46,318 nt of DNA, from the NCBI GenBank assembly GCA_958477305.1, contig CAUEFI010000021.1, positions 1 to 46,318 of the forward strand, read 5' to 3'. The translations under genes and the position numbers were made by a program. Origin of the DNA: HGM12998 sp900756495. Its GTDB lineage: Bacteria; Bacillota; Clostridia; Oscillospirales; Oscillospiraceae. This document shows positions 30,971-39,341 of the stretch, piece after piece (position 1 is the stretch's first letter; every line of letters starts with the position of its first letter). The notes beneath the pieces were generated by a model that worked only from the letters and a program-made list of their open reading frames with translations, did no database searches and was not told the origin of the DNA.

Positions 30971-32672
30971 AATCATCGTTCACTTGGGCCAAAAGAGCGT
31001 CCCAGTTGTGTGGGAGCTGAATCTTCCTGCAGACCGGATATCCCATAAAGCCGTTCTGGGCACAGATTAATACGTGGTCCCGGCCCGGATCTCCGCTGAT
31101 CACTACCTGGAAGCCGTCCGGGCTGGACGCCATCTGTACCTCCCGGTCCAGCTCCTTCGTCCTCCCTATCTGCTCCGGCCAGTTCCCCTGCTCTATCCCC
31201 TGATAGAACCGCGTCAGCGCCGCCGTGCCCAGACGGTCCAGCCTCACCCGCGCGTGCTCATAAAAGTGCCGCTTCACATCCGACCGGCTGTAGCCCGCCT
31301 TAGCCAGGATCTCCACCACTGCCGGCGGCAGTATCACAATCGGCCGCGTGCGCATCCCGCGGAAGAAAAACTCAATGAACAGATTGTTGTCCGCCATCCG
31401 CTTCTCTATGTTCTCCAGAACCCCTTCCGCCGTATCCGCTCCCACCTGGATGGCCTGCGTCTTCTCCGTGCACGACGTCACCGTCACCACATTCTCTCCC
31501 GCCTGGTATCCCCAGTCGCTGCTCAGCGGCTCCCAGCCCACACTGGCCCCGTATGCCTCGTTCTCCGCCAGCACCATCCGGAAGCTGTCCCCAAAGCAGC
31601 TCTTGTCCGCCTCGTGGGGCAGAAACCGCGCCACATTCCGCAGATACATCCGCCAAAACCGCCCGATGCTCGTATTCGCCTGGAACCCGGGCCGCAGCAC
31701 CCCCTGTGTACAGTTGAACCCCAGTTCCTGAATGATGCGGCCGTTGACGATGATCAGCTCCTCCATCCCGGGAGAGTGCCCCAGATGCTCATGCTGGAAC
31801 TCAGGCTCCAGCATTGCCTCCACAATTGCCACCAGGACAGGCATATACTCCGGCCGGCACCCGCTCATCACGCCGTTCACCGCCACATTCCAGATCGTCG
31901 CCTTCCGGTGGTCCGGGTGTACAATCCCCAGCACCTCCCCCGCCTCACGGTCCGTGAACCGCAGAAACTCCTCCACCTTTTCCTCCGTCGGCGGCACCAC
32001 CGGCAGCCCATCGCTCCACTGTTGCCGGTAGAAGTACCGGTTCACCTCCTCGAACGTCCCGGTGAACACCACCTCCCGCTGCTCTGGCTCCCGCTCCGCT
32101 TCACTCTCCGCTGGCTGCTCCGTCAGCCCGCGGATGACCTCCTCCAGCATCGGCCCCGCCGCGTTCCGGTACACCTGCTCGTCCGGCGTCAGCAGCGTAT
32201 GGCCCGGATGTACTGCAAACGGCAGGTTCGGCATCCCAAGGCCCCGGGCCGTCGCCTGTCCCTGCGTCAGAAAGGTCTCTGTCACAATTGTCACCGTGGG
32301 GATCCCCAGCTTTTCCACCAGGATACTCGTGCGCACGTCCGCCGCTGCCCCGCTGGCTCCCCCGCCCACCCCCGTGATGGCCCCATCCACCCCAAGGGCT
32401 TTCAGCTTTTCAGGCAGCGCCGCCAGCACCTCCCGCTCGTTCGCTCCGTGGATCTCTCCAAACTCCCGCCAGCTGATAAACTTCACGCCAGGATACCGCT
32501 TCGGCAGCTCCGCTTCGAACGCCTCAAACATGATATCTCCCTTGAACGTCCACGACCACAGCTCCGCTATGACCTTCCCTTCCAGTCCATCCAGCCGCTT
32601 TGCCGCCGCCGCCTCCTTTACCTCACGCTGCCCACTCGGCCATACTACGGAATAAACATTTGAGGCTTCCAT
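30969..32672 (-). CDS. UGSC-family protein paralogue lacking the redox residues
   Basis: 567 residues, the same two-part architecture as the selenoprotein at 39342. The N-terminal domain (about 1-170) aligns with it without gaps around the active site, but Cys-Sec-Gly-Ala-Cys becomes Gly104-Gly105-Ala106-Ser107-Gly108. The C-terminal domain (about 200-567) keeps the shared blocks TDGLPVVPPTEEKVEEFLRF-like (SDGLPVVPPT, EEFLRFTDRE), NGVMSGCRPEYMP and IGRFWRMYLRNVA. The reading frame is intact over its length and codon bias is strong, so it is maintained rather than decaying. AGGTGG lies 7 bases before the ATG. Possible roles are a regulatory or binding partner of the selenoprotein, or a redox-free enzyme acting through the C-terminal domain. 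It is monocistronic. Confidence 0.85.
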   Translation of the reverse strand: MEASNVYSVVWPSGQREVKEAAAAKRLDGLEGKVIAELWSWTFKGDIMFEAFEAELPKRYPGVKFISWREFGEIHGANEREVLAALPEKLKALGVDGAITGVGGGASGAAADVRTSILVEKLGIPTVTIVTETFLTQGQATARGLGMPNLPFAVHPGHTLLTPDEQVYRNAAGPMLEEVIRGLTEQPAESEAEREPEQREVVFTGTFEEVNRYFYRQQWSDGLPVVPPTEEKVEEFLRFTDREAGEVLGIVHPDHRKATIWNVAVNGVMSGCRPEYMPVLVAIVEAMLEPEFQHEHLGHSPGMEELIIVNGRIIQELGFNCTQGVLRPGFQANTSIGRFWRMYLRNVARFLPHEADKSCFGDSFRMVLAENEAYGASVGWEPLSSDWGYQAGENVVTVTSCTEKTQAIQVGADTAEGVLENIEKRMADNNLFIEFFFRGMRTRPIVILPPAVVEILAKAGYSRSDVKRHFYEHARVRLDRLGTAALTRFYQGIEQGNWPEQIGRTKELDREVQMASSPDGFQVVISGDPGRDHVLICAQNGFMGYPVCRKIQLPHNWDALLAQVNDD

Positions 32673-32699
32673 ATGTCATCCACCTTTTTTCATGTTATG

Positions 32700-32761
32700 T
32701 TGACAGATATGCAAAATTTATTTAGTTTATATTGACAAATTTAGCATTTATTTGTTATTAT
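32700..32761 (+). promoter_or_regulatory. AT-rich region with two TTGACA-headed repeats; candidate promoter
   Basis: Two imperfect repeats of about 27 bases start with TTGACA at 32700 and 32732. The second TTGACA with TATTAT at 32756-32761 (18-base spacer) is a good plus-strand promoter for the membrane protein at 32977. The rest of the 304-base gap (32673-32976) shows no other clear signal; the minus-strand promoter of the UGSC paralogue must also lie here but I could not place it. Confidence 0.5.
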
Positions 32762-32976
32762 CTATTTAAGTTTACTGGCCATAGCTTTACTTGCCCGTTA
32801 TTTTCTCTATTGCCAGCTTTCAACAAATCCATAAGCTATCATCTCCCGGACAGCACCATAGGCAGTGCCGGTGCATCAGTCCGTCGGTCTTATATTCGAA
32901 TGGATATCCACCCGGTTCCATGGTAAAATGAAATCGACCGGAGCGGGGCTTAACCCCGTTCGCCAGAGGGAGGAAT

Positions 32977-33492
32977 ATGATGTTGGATCGGATGCGTCGC
33001 TTTGCGGAGGCTCAGGACGAGCGGTCCCGCAAAAATCACGCGCGAAAACTGGACAACCTGCGGCGCAGTCTGAAAGCGCCGTTTCTGGTCGGCTACAGCA
33101 GATTTTTTTACTTCCTGACGATTGGCGGCACCGCCGGGATTTTCCTGGCCGAAACCGCCTCTTGGCTGAAGTACGGCATTTACAGCGCCGGCAAATACTT
33201 GCAGAATGCCAGCTTTTCTATGTTCCTTTTCTGGCTGATATTTGGAGGCACCGCTTTCCTGCTCAGTCTGGCCCGTTTTTTTCAGCTGCAAAAGAGCGGA
33301 CCGCAAGAGGCTGAAGAGGATGAGGAGGACGAGGAGACACCCGACCCCGAGAAAGCGGCGGCAGGCCTTGCCGGCAACAGCGGCCCCAGGCGCAGGCCTG
33401 AGACCCTGGAGATGTATCTGCGCCGGTTCCGTGTCTGCCTGATCGGCGCCATCCTTCTTTTCCTTTTCTGTCTGATTATGCGGCTACTCTGA
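32977..33492 (+). CDS. Small membrane protein with acidic cytoplasmic linker, unknown function
   Basis: 171 residues. A basic N-terminal segment (about 1-38) is followed by three hydrophobic segments, about 40-60 (FFYFLTIGGTAGIFLAETA), 78-100 (FSMFLFWLIFGGTAFLLSLA) and 150-170 (VCLIGAILLFLFCLIMRLL). Between the second and third lies a very acidic stretch (EAEEDEEDEETPDPE), then an Arg-rich one (RRRPETLEMYLRRFR). The protein is not recognised as a known family. GGGAGG precedes tandem ATG codons at 32977. It sits alone between the UGSC paralogue and the convergent ABC operon and is closed by a terminator. Confidence 0.7.
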   Translation: MMLDRMRRFAEAQDERSRKNHARKLDNLRRSLKAPFLVGYSRFFYFLTIGGTAGIFLAETASWLKYGIYSAGKYLQNASFSMFLFWLIFGGTAFLLSLARFFQLQKSGPQEAEEDEEDEETPDPEKAAAGLAGNSGPRRRPETLEMYLRRFRVCLIGAILLFLFCLIMRLL

Positions 33493-33542
33493 AGAATACC
33501 AACTCCTATAGGCGCGCAGCATTGGCGGACTCTTTTACCAAA

Positions 33543-33578
33543 ACGGCTCCGGCGGAATACCCCTTCCGCCGGAGCCGT
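33543..33578. terminator. Bidirectional terminator of the ABC operon and membrane gene
   Basis: 15-bp arms (33543-33557 and 33564-33578), 6-base loop. On the minus strand it is followed by TTTTGG, 8 bases after the OppF-type stop codon. Confidence 0.8.
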
Positions 33579-33585
33579 CTTACGT

Positions 33586-34557
33586 TCAGACTGACTGGCG
33601 CTTTGCGGCCTCTTCCTGCCGCATCCAACAGGTGACCTGATGATCGGGAGAAATATCCCGGAAGATCTGAGGCTCAGCACATCTCTCTGTGGCATAGGGA
33701 CAGCGGGACATAAAGCGGCAGCCTGGTTTGGGATCGATAGGGCTGTTTAACTCTCCCTCCATTTTGACCCTTTGGCGGGGAGCGTGAATATCAGCCACTG
33801 GAATGGCTGAGAGCAGCGCCTCGGTATAGGGGTGTGTCGGGTTTGCAAAAAGTTCGTCGGAGGGTGCCAACTCCACCATTTGGCCCAGGTACATGACCAG
33901 AATATTGTTGGAGATGTATTTCACCACGGAAAGGTCATGCGTGATAAAAATATAGCTCAGCTGACGCTCCTCCTGAAGATCCAGCAGAAGATTCAGAATC
34001 TGTGCCTGGATGGACACGTCCAGGGCGGAGACCGGTTCGTCACAGACAATAAACTTGGGATCCAACGCCAGCGCCCGGGCAATCCCGATTCTCTGCCGGC
34101 GGCCGCCGTCCAGCTCATGGGGATAGGAGTTGGTAAACCGCTGGGCCAGGCCTACTGTGTCCATGAGCTTCACTGTCTTGTTCAGCATATCGGCTTTGGA
34201 CATGCCGCCTTTGATGACCATAGGCTCCATAATCGTCTCACTGACGCTCATACGGGGATTCAGCGAGGAAAACGGGTCCTGAAAGATAATCTGCATGTTT
34301 TCCCGCAGATAGGTCATTGTCTGTCGATCCGGGTCAGAAATATCCCTTCCGTCAAAGATGATTTTGCCTGACGTGGGTTCAATCAAATGCAGGATGGTAC
34401 GGCCAAGCGTAGATTTTCCGCAGCCAGATTCCCCTACAACGCCCAGTGTCTGTCCCTTTTCAATCTGGAAGGAGACGCCGTCCACAGCGTGAAGCTGGCT
34501 CTTTCCGCCGACTCTGAAATATTTCTTCAGATCTTGTACTTCCAGAATGGTACTCAC
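33586..34557 (-). CDS. Oligopeptide/dipeptide ABC transporter ATP-binding protein (OppF/DppF type)
   Basis: 323 residues from a GTG that overlaps the previous gene's stop (GTGA) with AAAGGAGG upstream. Walker A is GESGCGKST (residues 43-51). The Q-loop region IIFQDPFSSLNPR is present, as is Walker B in KFIVCDEPVSALDVS. The signature motif is ELDGGRRQRIGIARAL, where the usual LSGGQ reads LDGGR. The C-terminal Opp-type extension has the four-cysteine group (CRFMSRCPYATERC...VTC) associated with an Fe-S cluster in related transporters. With the OppD-type subunit it forms the ATPase pair of the importer. It is the last gene of the selenoprotein operon. Confidence 0.94.
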   Translation of the reverse strand: MSTILEVQDLKKYFRVGGKSQLHAVDGVSFQIEKGQTLGVVGESGCGKSTLGRTILHLIEPTSGKIIFDGRDISDPDRQTMTYLRENMQIIFQDPFSSLNPRMSVSETIMEPMVIKGGMSKADMLNKTVKLMDTVGLAQRFTNSYPHELDGGRRQRIGIARALALDPKFIVCDEPVSALDVSIQAQILNLLLDLQEERQLSYIFITHDLSVVKYISNNILVMYLGQMVELAPSDELFANPTHPYTEALLSAIPVADIHAPRQRVKMEGELNSPIDPKPGCRFMSRCPYATERCAEPQIFRDISPDHQVTCWMRQEEAAKRQSV

Positions 34558-35552
34558 GTGGTCTCCTCCTTTCGGGCCCGGACACAGCGCACGGTATGTC
34601 CAGGCGAGACCTCTGTCATCCCCGGAACAGCTTTCCGGCATTCGTCAGAGGCATAAGGGCAGCGCTCTGCAAACTTGCAGCAATCGGGCAGATTGGCAGG
34701 ATCGGGCATCATTCCTTTGATGGGACTGAGCCGTTTCGCCGTCGTCTGCAGCGTAGGAATCGAGCCGAACAGCCCCTCCGTATAGGGGTGCTGGCGGTGG
34801 TCAAAGATATCTTCTGCCGAACCGTATTCCACAATCTCCCCGGCATAGATGATGGCTACTTTTTCGCACATTTCAGCAACAATCCCCAGGTCATGGGTAA
34901 TCAGAATGACCGATGTATTGAGGGTTTTCTGCAGCTCCCGCATCATCTCCAGCACTTGCGCCTGAATGGTCACATCCAGGGCGGTTGTCGGTTCGTCAGC
35001 CAGCAGGAGTTCAGGCTTGCAGGCCAGCGCCATGGCGATGACAACACGCTGCTTCATGCCGCCCGAAAACTCCAGCGGGTAGTTCCCAAAGCGCTGCCCG
35101 GGGATTCCCACCATCTCCAGCATTTTAATGGCCTGCTTGTCTGCCTCCGCCCTGGTAATGTTGTTATGCAGACGGATGGCCTCAGAGATCTGACTGCCTA
35201 CCGTCATGATGGGATTCAGGGCCGTCATCGGGTCCTGGAAAATCATACTGATCTTGTTGCCCCGGATGGTGCGCATCTTCTTCTCGGGCAGGCTCAAATT
35301 ATCCTCACCGTCAAACCAGATTTCGCCTCCCATCACCTTTGCCGGGGGATCGGGCAGAATCCGCAGAATGCTCCGCGCGATGCTGGTCTTGCCGGCACCG
35401 GTCTCTCCTACCAGTCCCAGGGTCTCCCCCTTGTTCAGCGTCAAGCTCACGCCGTTGACCGCATGAATTACCGCATCATCGGTGTGGTATTCCACAACGA
35501 GATCCCGGATGTCTAGAAAGGCCTTGTCGTCCTTCTGGGCTATATGCTCCAT
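34554..35552 (-). CDS. Oligopeptide/dipeptide ABC transporter ATP-binding protein (OppD/DppD type)
   Basis: 332 residues. Walker A is GETGAGKTS (49-57), the Q-loop ISMIFQDPMTALNP, the signature LEFSGGMKQRVVIAMAL and Walker B ELLLADEPTTALDVT. The C-terminal oligopeptide-transporter domain has the Cys group CCKFAERCPYASDEC...VRC. The ATG at 35552 has GGAGG 8 bases upstream; an in-frame GTG three codons earlier lies within this site. Its stop overlaps the next gene's start, so the two ATPases are coupled. Confidence 0.95.
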   Translation of the reverse strand: MEHIAQKDDKAFLDIRDLVVEYHTDDAVIHAVNGVSLTLNKGETLGLVGETGAGKTSIARSILRILPDPPAKVMGGEIWFDGEDNLSLPEKKMRTIRGNKISMIFQDPMTALNPIMTVGSQISEAIRLHNNITRAEADKQAIKMLEMVGIPGQRFGNYPLEFSGGMKQRVVIAMALACKPELLLADEPTTALDVTIQAQVLEMMRELQKTLNTSVILITHDLGIVAEMCEKVAIIYAGEIVEYGSAEDIFDHRQHPYTEGLFGSIPTLQTTAKRLSPIKGMMPDPANLPDCCKFAERCPYASDECRKAVPGMTEVSPGHTVRCVRARKEETT

Positions 35553-35565
35553 TCGTGACACCTCC

Positions 35566-36468
35566 TCAGTTCTTCAGACGCGGGTCCAGCGCGTCTCGCA
35601 GGCCGTCACCGAACAGGTTGAACGCCAGGACGGTTATCATCAGGGCAATGCCGGGGTACATAATCAGCATGGGATTTGTCCGAATGTAATTGCGGGCCTC
35701 GGAGATCATCGCTCCCCATTCAGCCAGCGGGGCCTGTGCGCCCAGGCCAATGAAGCTGAGGGTGGCGCCATACAGAATGGCGCTGCCGATTTTCATGGTA
35801 ATCTGTACAATGACGGGCGAGATGGCGTTCGGGATGATATGTTTCAGGATGATGCGGGAGTCTCTTGCGTTGATGGAACGGGCCGCTTCGATGTATTCAC
35901 TGCCGCGAATCTGCAGAATGCTGCCGCGAATCAGGCGGGCGAATAGTGGCGCTGATGTGACGCCGACGGCGATGATGGCATTGGGAATGCCCGCCCCCAA
36001 TGTGGCCGCCAGTACGATACTGAACAGCAGGTTGGGTATGGACTGGAAAATATCCAAGAAGCGCATGAAGATGGTGTCGATCCATCCCCCGTAGTAGCCG
36101 CACAGAGCACCCAGCACCAGGCCCAGCACAGTGGCAATGGCAGTGGCGCCCACCCCCATCAGCAGACTGTACCGCGCCCCGTAGATCACCCGGCTCAGGG
36201 TATCTCGCCCCAGCTTGTCGCAGCCCAGCAGGTGCTCGGCAGACGGGCCGGCAAAGGATGCCGAGAAATCGGACTCGTCAAAGCCGTAGGGTGCCAGATA
36301 GCCTGCGAAGATGGCCACCAGAACCAGCAGGATGATGACCACCATACCCACCATGGCAAATTTGTTTTTCTTGAGCTGGCGCCATACCTCAGAGAGGCGG
36401 GATTTCTTTTTGCCTATTCCTTTGGTATCCACGGTCTTGATATCCGCAGTCTTCATATCCGGGCTCAT
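35566..36468 (-). CDS. Oligopeptide/dipeptide ABC transporter permease (OppC/DppC type)
   Basis: 300 residues. About 35 polar N-terminal residues with a DIKTVDTKGIGKKK tail precede six predicted membrane helices, beginning KFAMVGMVVIILLVLVAIFAGYLAP. The OppC hallmark LLGCDKLGRDTLSRVIYGARYSL is present, along with the EAA loop YIEAARSINARDSRIILKHIIPNA that contacts the ATPases. Its ATG overlaps the OppB-type stop (ATGA), with AAGGAGG 10 bases upstream. Confidence 0.95.
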   Translation of the reverse strand: MSPDMKTADIKTVDTKGIGKKKSRLSEVWRQLKKNKFAMVGMVVIILLVLVAIFAGYLAPYGFDESDFSASFAGPSAEHLLGCDKLGRDTLSRVIYGARYSLLMGVGATAIATVLGLVLGALCGYYGGWIDTIFMRFLDIFQSIPNLLFSIVLAATLGAGIPNAIIAVGVTSAPLFARLIRGSILQIRGSEYIEAARSINARDSRIILKHIIPNAISPVIVQITMKIGSAILYGATLSFIGLGAQAPLAEWGAMISEARNYIRTNPMLIMYPGIALMITVLAFNLFGDGLRDALDPRLKN

Positions 36469-37451
36469 GCAGCCACCGCCTCCTTCCTGGCCTTGGCCTT
36501 TTTGCCGCCGCCTTTTCCCTTTTTGATCATCTGTACCCGCATCCGGGGATCCACCACCGTATAGATGATATCAACAACCATCATAACGACGCAGAACACC
36601 GCTGAGATAAATAGAACGGTGCCCTGGACCACAGGGTAATCACGGCCATTCAGTGCGGTAATCATATACTTGGCCAGGCCTGGGATAGAGAAGATGGTCT
36701 CAGCTACCAGTGTACCGCCCAAGTGATTGGCCACGTTGGTGCCAACAATGGTGATAATGGGGATCAGGGCATTGCGGAGTGCGTGGGCATAGATGACCTT
36801 CTGCTCCGTCTGTCCCTTGGCGCGGGCTGTCGTGACGTAATCGGCCCGGATTTGCTCCAGCATGCTGGAGCGGGTCTGGCGCGTAATGGTTGCCAGGGAT
36901 GTGATGGCTACCGAAACACTGGGCAGAATATACCCCTGCCAAGTCTCTACGCCTGTAGTTGGAAGCCATCCCAATTGGACTCCAAAAAATCGTACCAATA
37001 ACAGCGCAAACCAGAAGTTTGGCATACTCACAAAGATCAGAGAGATAAATACGGCAATGTTATCGGTCAGCGTATACTGGTGTGTGGCCGCAATTACTCC
37101 AATGGGCAGACCTGCCACAAGGGCAATGACAACGCTGATAAAGGTAATTTTTAAGGTGTAAGGGAATTTTTGTATCACCTCAGCGGTAACTGAGGTTTTG
37201 TTCAGATAACTGGTGCCCAAGTCTCCCTGCAGCACACCGCCCAGATAGCGGAAATAGCGCACAATAAGCGGGTCATCCAGCCCCAGATCCTCGTGGACCT
37301 GCGCAATGTTTTCCTCGGTCCACTGATCGCTGGGCAAGATGCTCAGAGCCGGATCTCCCGGCGTTATCTCCAGCAGAACAAAGATAATCAGCAGGACGCA
37401 CAGGAGAACAGGGATCATCCAAAGCACCCGCTTGACAATAAATTTGCCCAA
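36465..37451 (-). CDS. Oligopeptide/dipeptide ABC transporter permease (OppB/DppB type)
   Basis: 328 residues from the chosen TTG (MGKFIVKRVLWMIPVLL, the standard start of the family) with AAAGGAG 11 bases upstream. A GTG at 37481, ten codons earlier, is the alternative but has a weak ribosome binding site. It has six predicted membrane helices. Landmarks are GDPALSILPSDQWTEENIAQVHEDLGLDDPLIVRYFRYLGGVLQGDLGTSY and the EAA loop YVTTARAKGQTEQKVIYAHALRNALIP, then GGTLVAETIFSIPGLAKYM. The C-terminus has a Lys-rich tail (KKGKGGGKKAKARKEAVAA). It is separated from the binding-protein gene by a strong hairpin. Confidence 0.94.
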   Translation of the reverse strand: MGKFIVKRVLWMIPVLLCVLLIIFVLLEITPGDPALSILPSDQWTEENIAQVHEDLGLDDPLIVRYFRYLGGVLQGDLGTSYLNKTSVTAEVIQKFPYTLKITFISVVIALVAGLPIGVIAATHQYTLTDNIAVFISLIFVSMPNFWFALLLVRFFGVQLGWLPTTGVETWQGYILPSVSVAITSLATITRQTRSSMLEQIRADYVTTARAKGQTEQKVIYAHALRNALIPIITIVGTNVANHLGGTLVAETIFSIPGLAKYMITALNGRDYPVVQGTVLFISAVFCVVMMVVDIIYTVVDPRMRVQMIKKGKGGGKKAKARKEAVAA

Positions 37452-37584
37452 GTTCTCAATCGCTCCTTTCAGAAGGGGCACGGCGCTCAGCCGCTCCCCT
37501 CAGGATGATTCCAAACAGGAAATCCGCAGGGTTATAACCGGTTCAAACTTCAAACGCCGCTGGAATGTGCGGCGCCAAAGCAAC

Positions 37585-37622
37585 GGCAGCGGCCGCCGGC
37601 CAAACGGCCGGCGGCCGCTGCC
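37585..37622 (-). terminator. Intercistronic hairpin after the binding-protein gene
   Basis: A very GC-rich 17-bp perfect stem (37585-37601 and 37606-37622) with a 4-base loop and no U tract, between the binding-protein gene and the first permease gene. It probably protects the upstream mRNA or causes partial termination, raising binding-protein yield over the permeases. Confidence 0.65.
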
Positions 37623-37658
37623 CTTATGTATTGCTACTTAAAGGATGCGCGGTTGCGC

Positions 37659-39290
37659 TTAACTGGCCCAGGACCAGTCCTTCACAAGGAAGTCATGCAT
37701 GCGGAAAATCTCTACGCCCTGCAGGTTGGAGTTATAGGTATAGACTTTAACGTTATCTCCGATGTTAAAGGCCGGAGAGTAGTCCTGGAGTTCCACCAGG
37801 TAGTCCAGCATCAGCTCATGGCGCTTCTCCGGATCAAACTCACCTACGACGTCCCAGGCGTGGCCCACAACCTCGTCATAGACAGGACCGGACCAGCCCA
37901 CCTTATTGGCGGTCAGAATACGGGTGGCCAGGGGGTAGGAGGCGTTGGTAGGATTAGAGTGCTCAGACGGGAACATATCCCAGGTCGTCAGGTCGGCATA
38001 CTTTTCCTTGTAGCTGCCAGCGTCGTAAGTAATGATCTCCACATTGACGCCAATCTTACCCAGGCAGGTCTGAATAATTTCACATGCGCTGGCGAACATG
38101 GGCGTACCGTCGTTGATGAGGCGGAGCGTCTCTCCCACAATGCCGGCCTTTTCAGCGTATTCCTGGGCCAGCTCATAATTGGGACCGTTGGCCAAATCCT
38201 TATAAATCTGAGTGGTATCGGCAAAGGCCGGATCGGAATTATCCACATTCATGGGGATGATGCACTGGGGCAGTGTCCCCAGACCGCCGAACGCGATGGC
38301 GTTGATGGCGTTCAGGTCGGTGGCATACATAACCGCGTAGCGGGCATCCTTGTTGGCCATCACAGAGTTTTCGCTCATGTTGAAGCGGATCATGGTGCAG
38401 GTGGGCATGGACAGACGAATCTGCTTGGTATTGGGTAGGGAGGCCAGGTGGTCGATATCGGCGGTGGGATTCAGGGCCAGTACGTCCACCTCACCGGTCT
38501 CATAGGCGTTTGTGGCCTGGGACTCCTCATTGATAATCTTGAAGGTAATCTTCTTGATGGTGGGCTCACCGCCCCAATAGTCCTCCCGGGCATGGGCAGT
38601 GATGTGGCTGCCGGAGACGTACTCGTCCATCACATAGGCGCCGGTGCCTACGGGGTTGGTCACGATGCTGGTCTCGTCATAGCTCTCCTCATCGAAGATA
38701 TACATGCTGTTCAAGCGTCCGATCTGCTCAAAGTTATAGGACTTAAAGACAATTTTAATGGTGTAGTCGTCAATGATTTCCGTCTTGTCAAAGTCCACAT
38801 TTTCAACATACTGGAACTGTGTGGAGTCATAATACAGCTTCATCGTAAAGAGCACATCGTCAGCAGTAAAGGGATTTCCATTGGAGAATGTGACGCCCTG
38901 CCGCAGATGGACGAGAATTTCTGTCTCGCTGAGTTCCTCCATGCTCTCAGCCAGTTGGTAGGCCCGCTCCGTTTCAATCTGCTCGCCATTTTCTGTCCAG
39001 TATCCGGTACACCAGAGGCTCTCATAGAAGCTGGCACGGACAGCATGCATACCCAGAATCTGGTGGCAACGAATGGGATCCAGAGTGCCAGCGTCGCCGT
39101 ATACCTGAATGACCACGTCGTCCCGGACAGCGCCGCCGGAGGAGGTATCGGGGGCGTTGCTTTCACCAGTGGACGTATTGGGTGTTCCGCCGCCGCTGGA
39201 ACTTCCGCCGCCGGAGCAGGCCGCAAGAGCCGCGACCAAGACAAGAGCAAGGACCAGGCTGAGGATCTTGCGCATAGTTGTCTTTTTCAT
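37659..39290 (-). CDS. ABC transporter substrate-binding lipoprotein, family 5 (peptide type)
   Basis: 543 residues. The signal peptide MRKILSLVLALVLVAALAAC carries an LAAC lipobox and is followed by a Gly/Ser-rich tether, giving a membrane-anchored binding protein. The SBP_bac_5 pattern is seen in GDAGTLDPIRCHQILGMHAVRASFYESLW, LRQGVTFSNGNPFTADDVLFTMKLYYD and GTGAYVMDEYVSGSHITAHAREDYWGGEP. GGAG lies 9 bases before the ATG. It starts 51 bases after the selenoprotein stop and is followed by the permease and ATPase genes, so this is the receptor of the importer. The ligand cannot be told; the family takes peptides, opines, nickel complexes and glutathione. Confidence 0.95.
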   Translation of the reverse strand: MKKTTMRKILSLVLALVLVAALAACSGGGSSSGGGTPNTSTGESNAPDTSSGGAVRDDVVIQVYGDAGTLDPIRCHQILGMHAVRASFYESLWCTGYWTENGEQIETERAYQLAESMEELSETEILVHLRQGVTFSNGNPFTADDVLFTMKLYYDSTQFQYVENVDFDKTEIIDDYTIKIVFKSYNFEQIGRLNSMYIFDEESYDETSIVTNPVGTGAYVMDEYVSGSHITAHAREDYWGGEPTIKKITFKIINEESQATNAYETGEVDVLALNPTADIDHLASLPNTKQIRLSMPTCTMIRFNMSENSVMANKDARYAVMYATDLNAINAIAFGGLGTLPQCIIPMNVDNSDPAFADTTQIYKDLANGPNYELAQEYAEKAGIVGETLRLINDGTPMFASACEIIQTCLGKIGVNVEIITYDAGSYKEKYADLTTWDMFPSEHSNPTNASYPLATRILTANKVGWSGPVYDEVVGHAWDVVGEFDPEKRHELMLDYLVELQDYSPAFNIGDNVKVYTYNSNLQGVEIFRMHDFLVKDWSWAS

Positions 39291-39341
39291 TTCTCGATTC
39301 TCCTTCTCTAAAAATATTGATTTGCCTCACACATAACTGAC

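Noticed and set aside
31074..32663. Plus-strand open frame (529 codons) opposite the UGSC paralogue
   Set aside because: Arg/His/Pro-rich shadow translation; the minus frame aligns with the selenoprotein and has a ribosome binding site.
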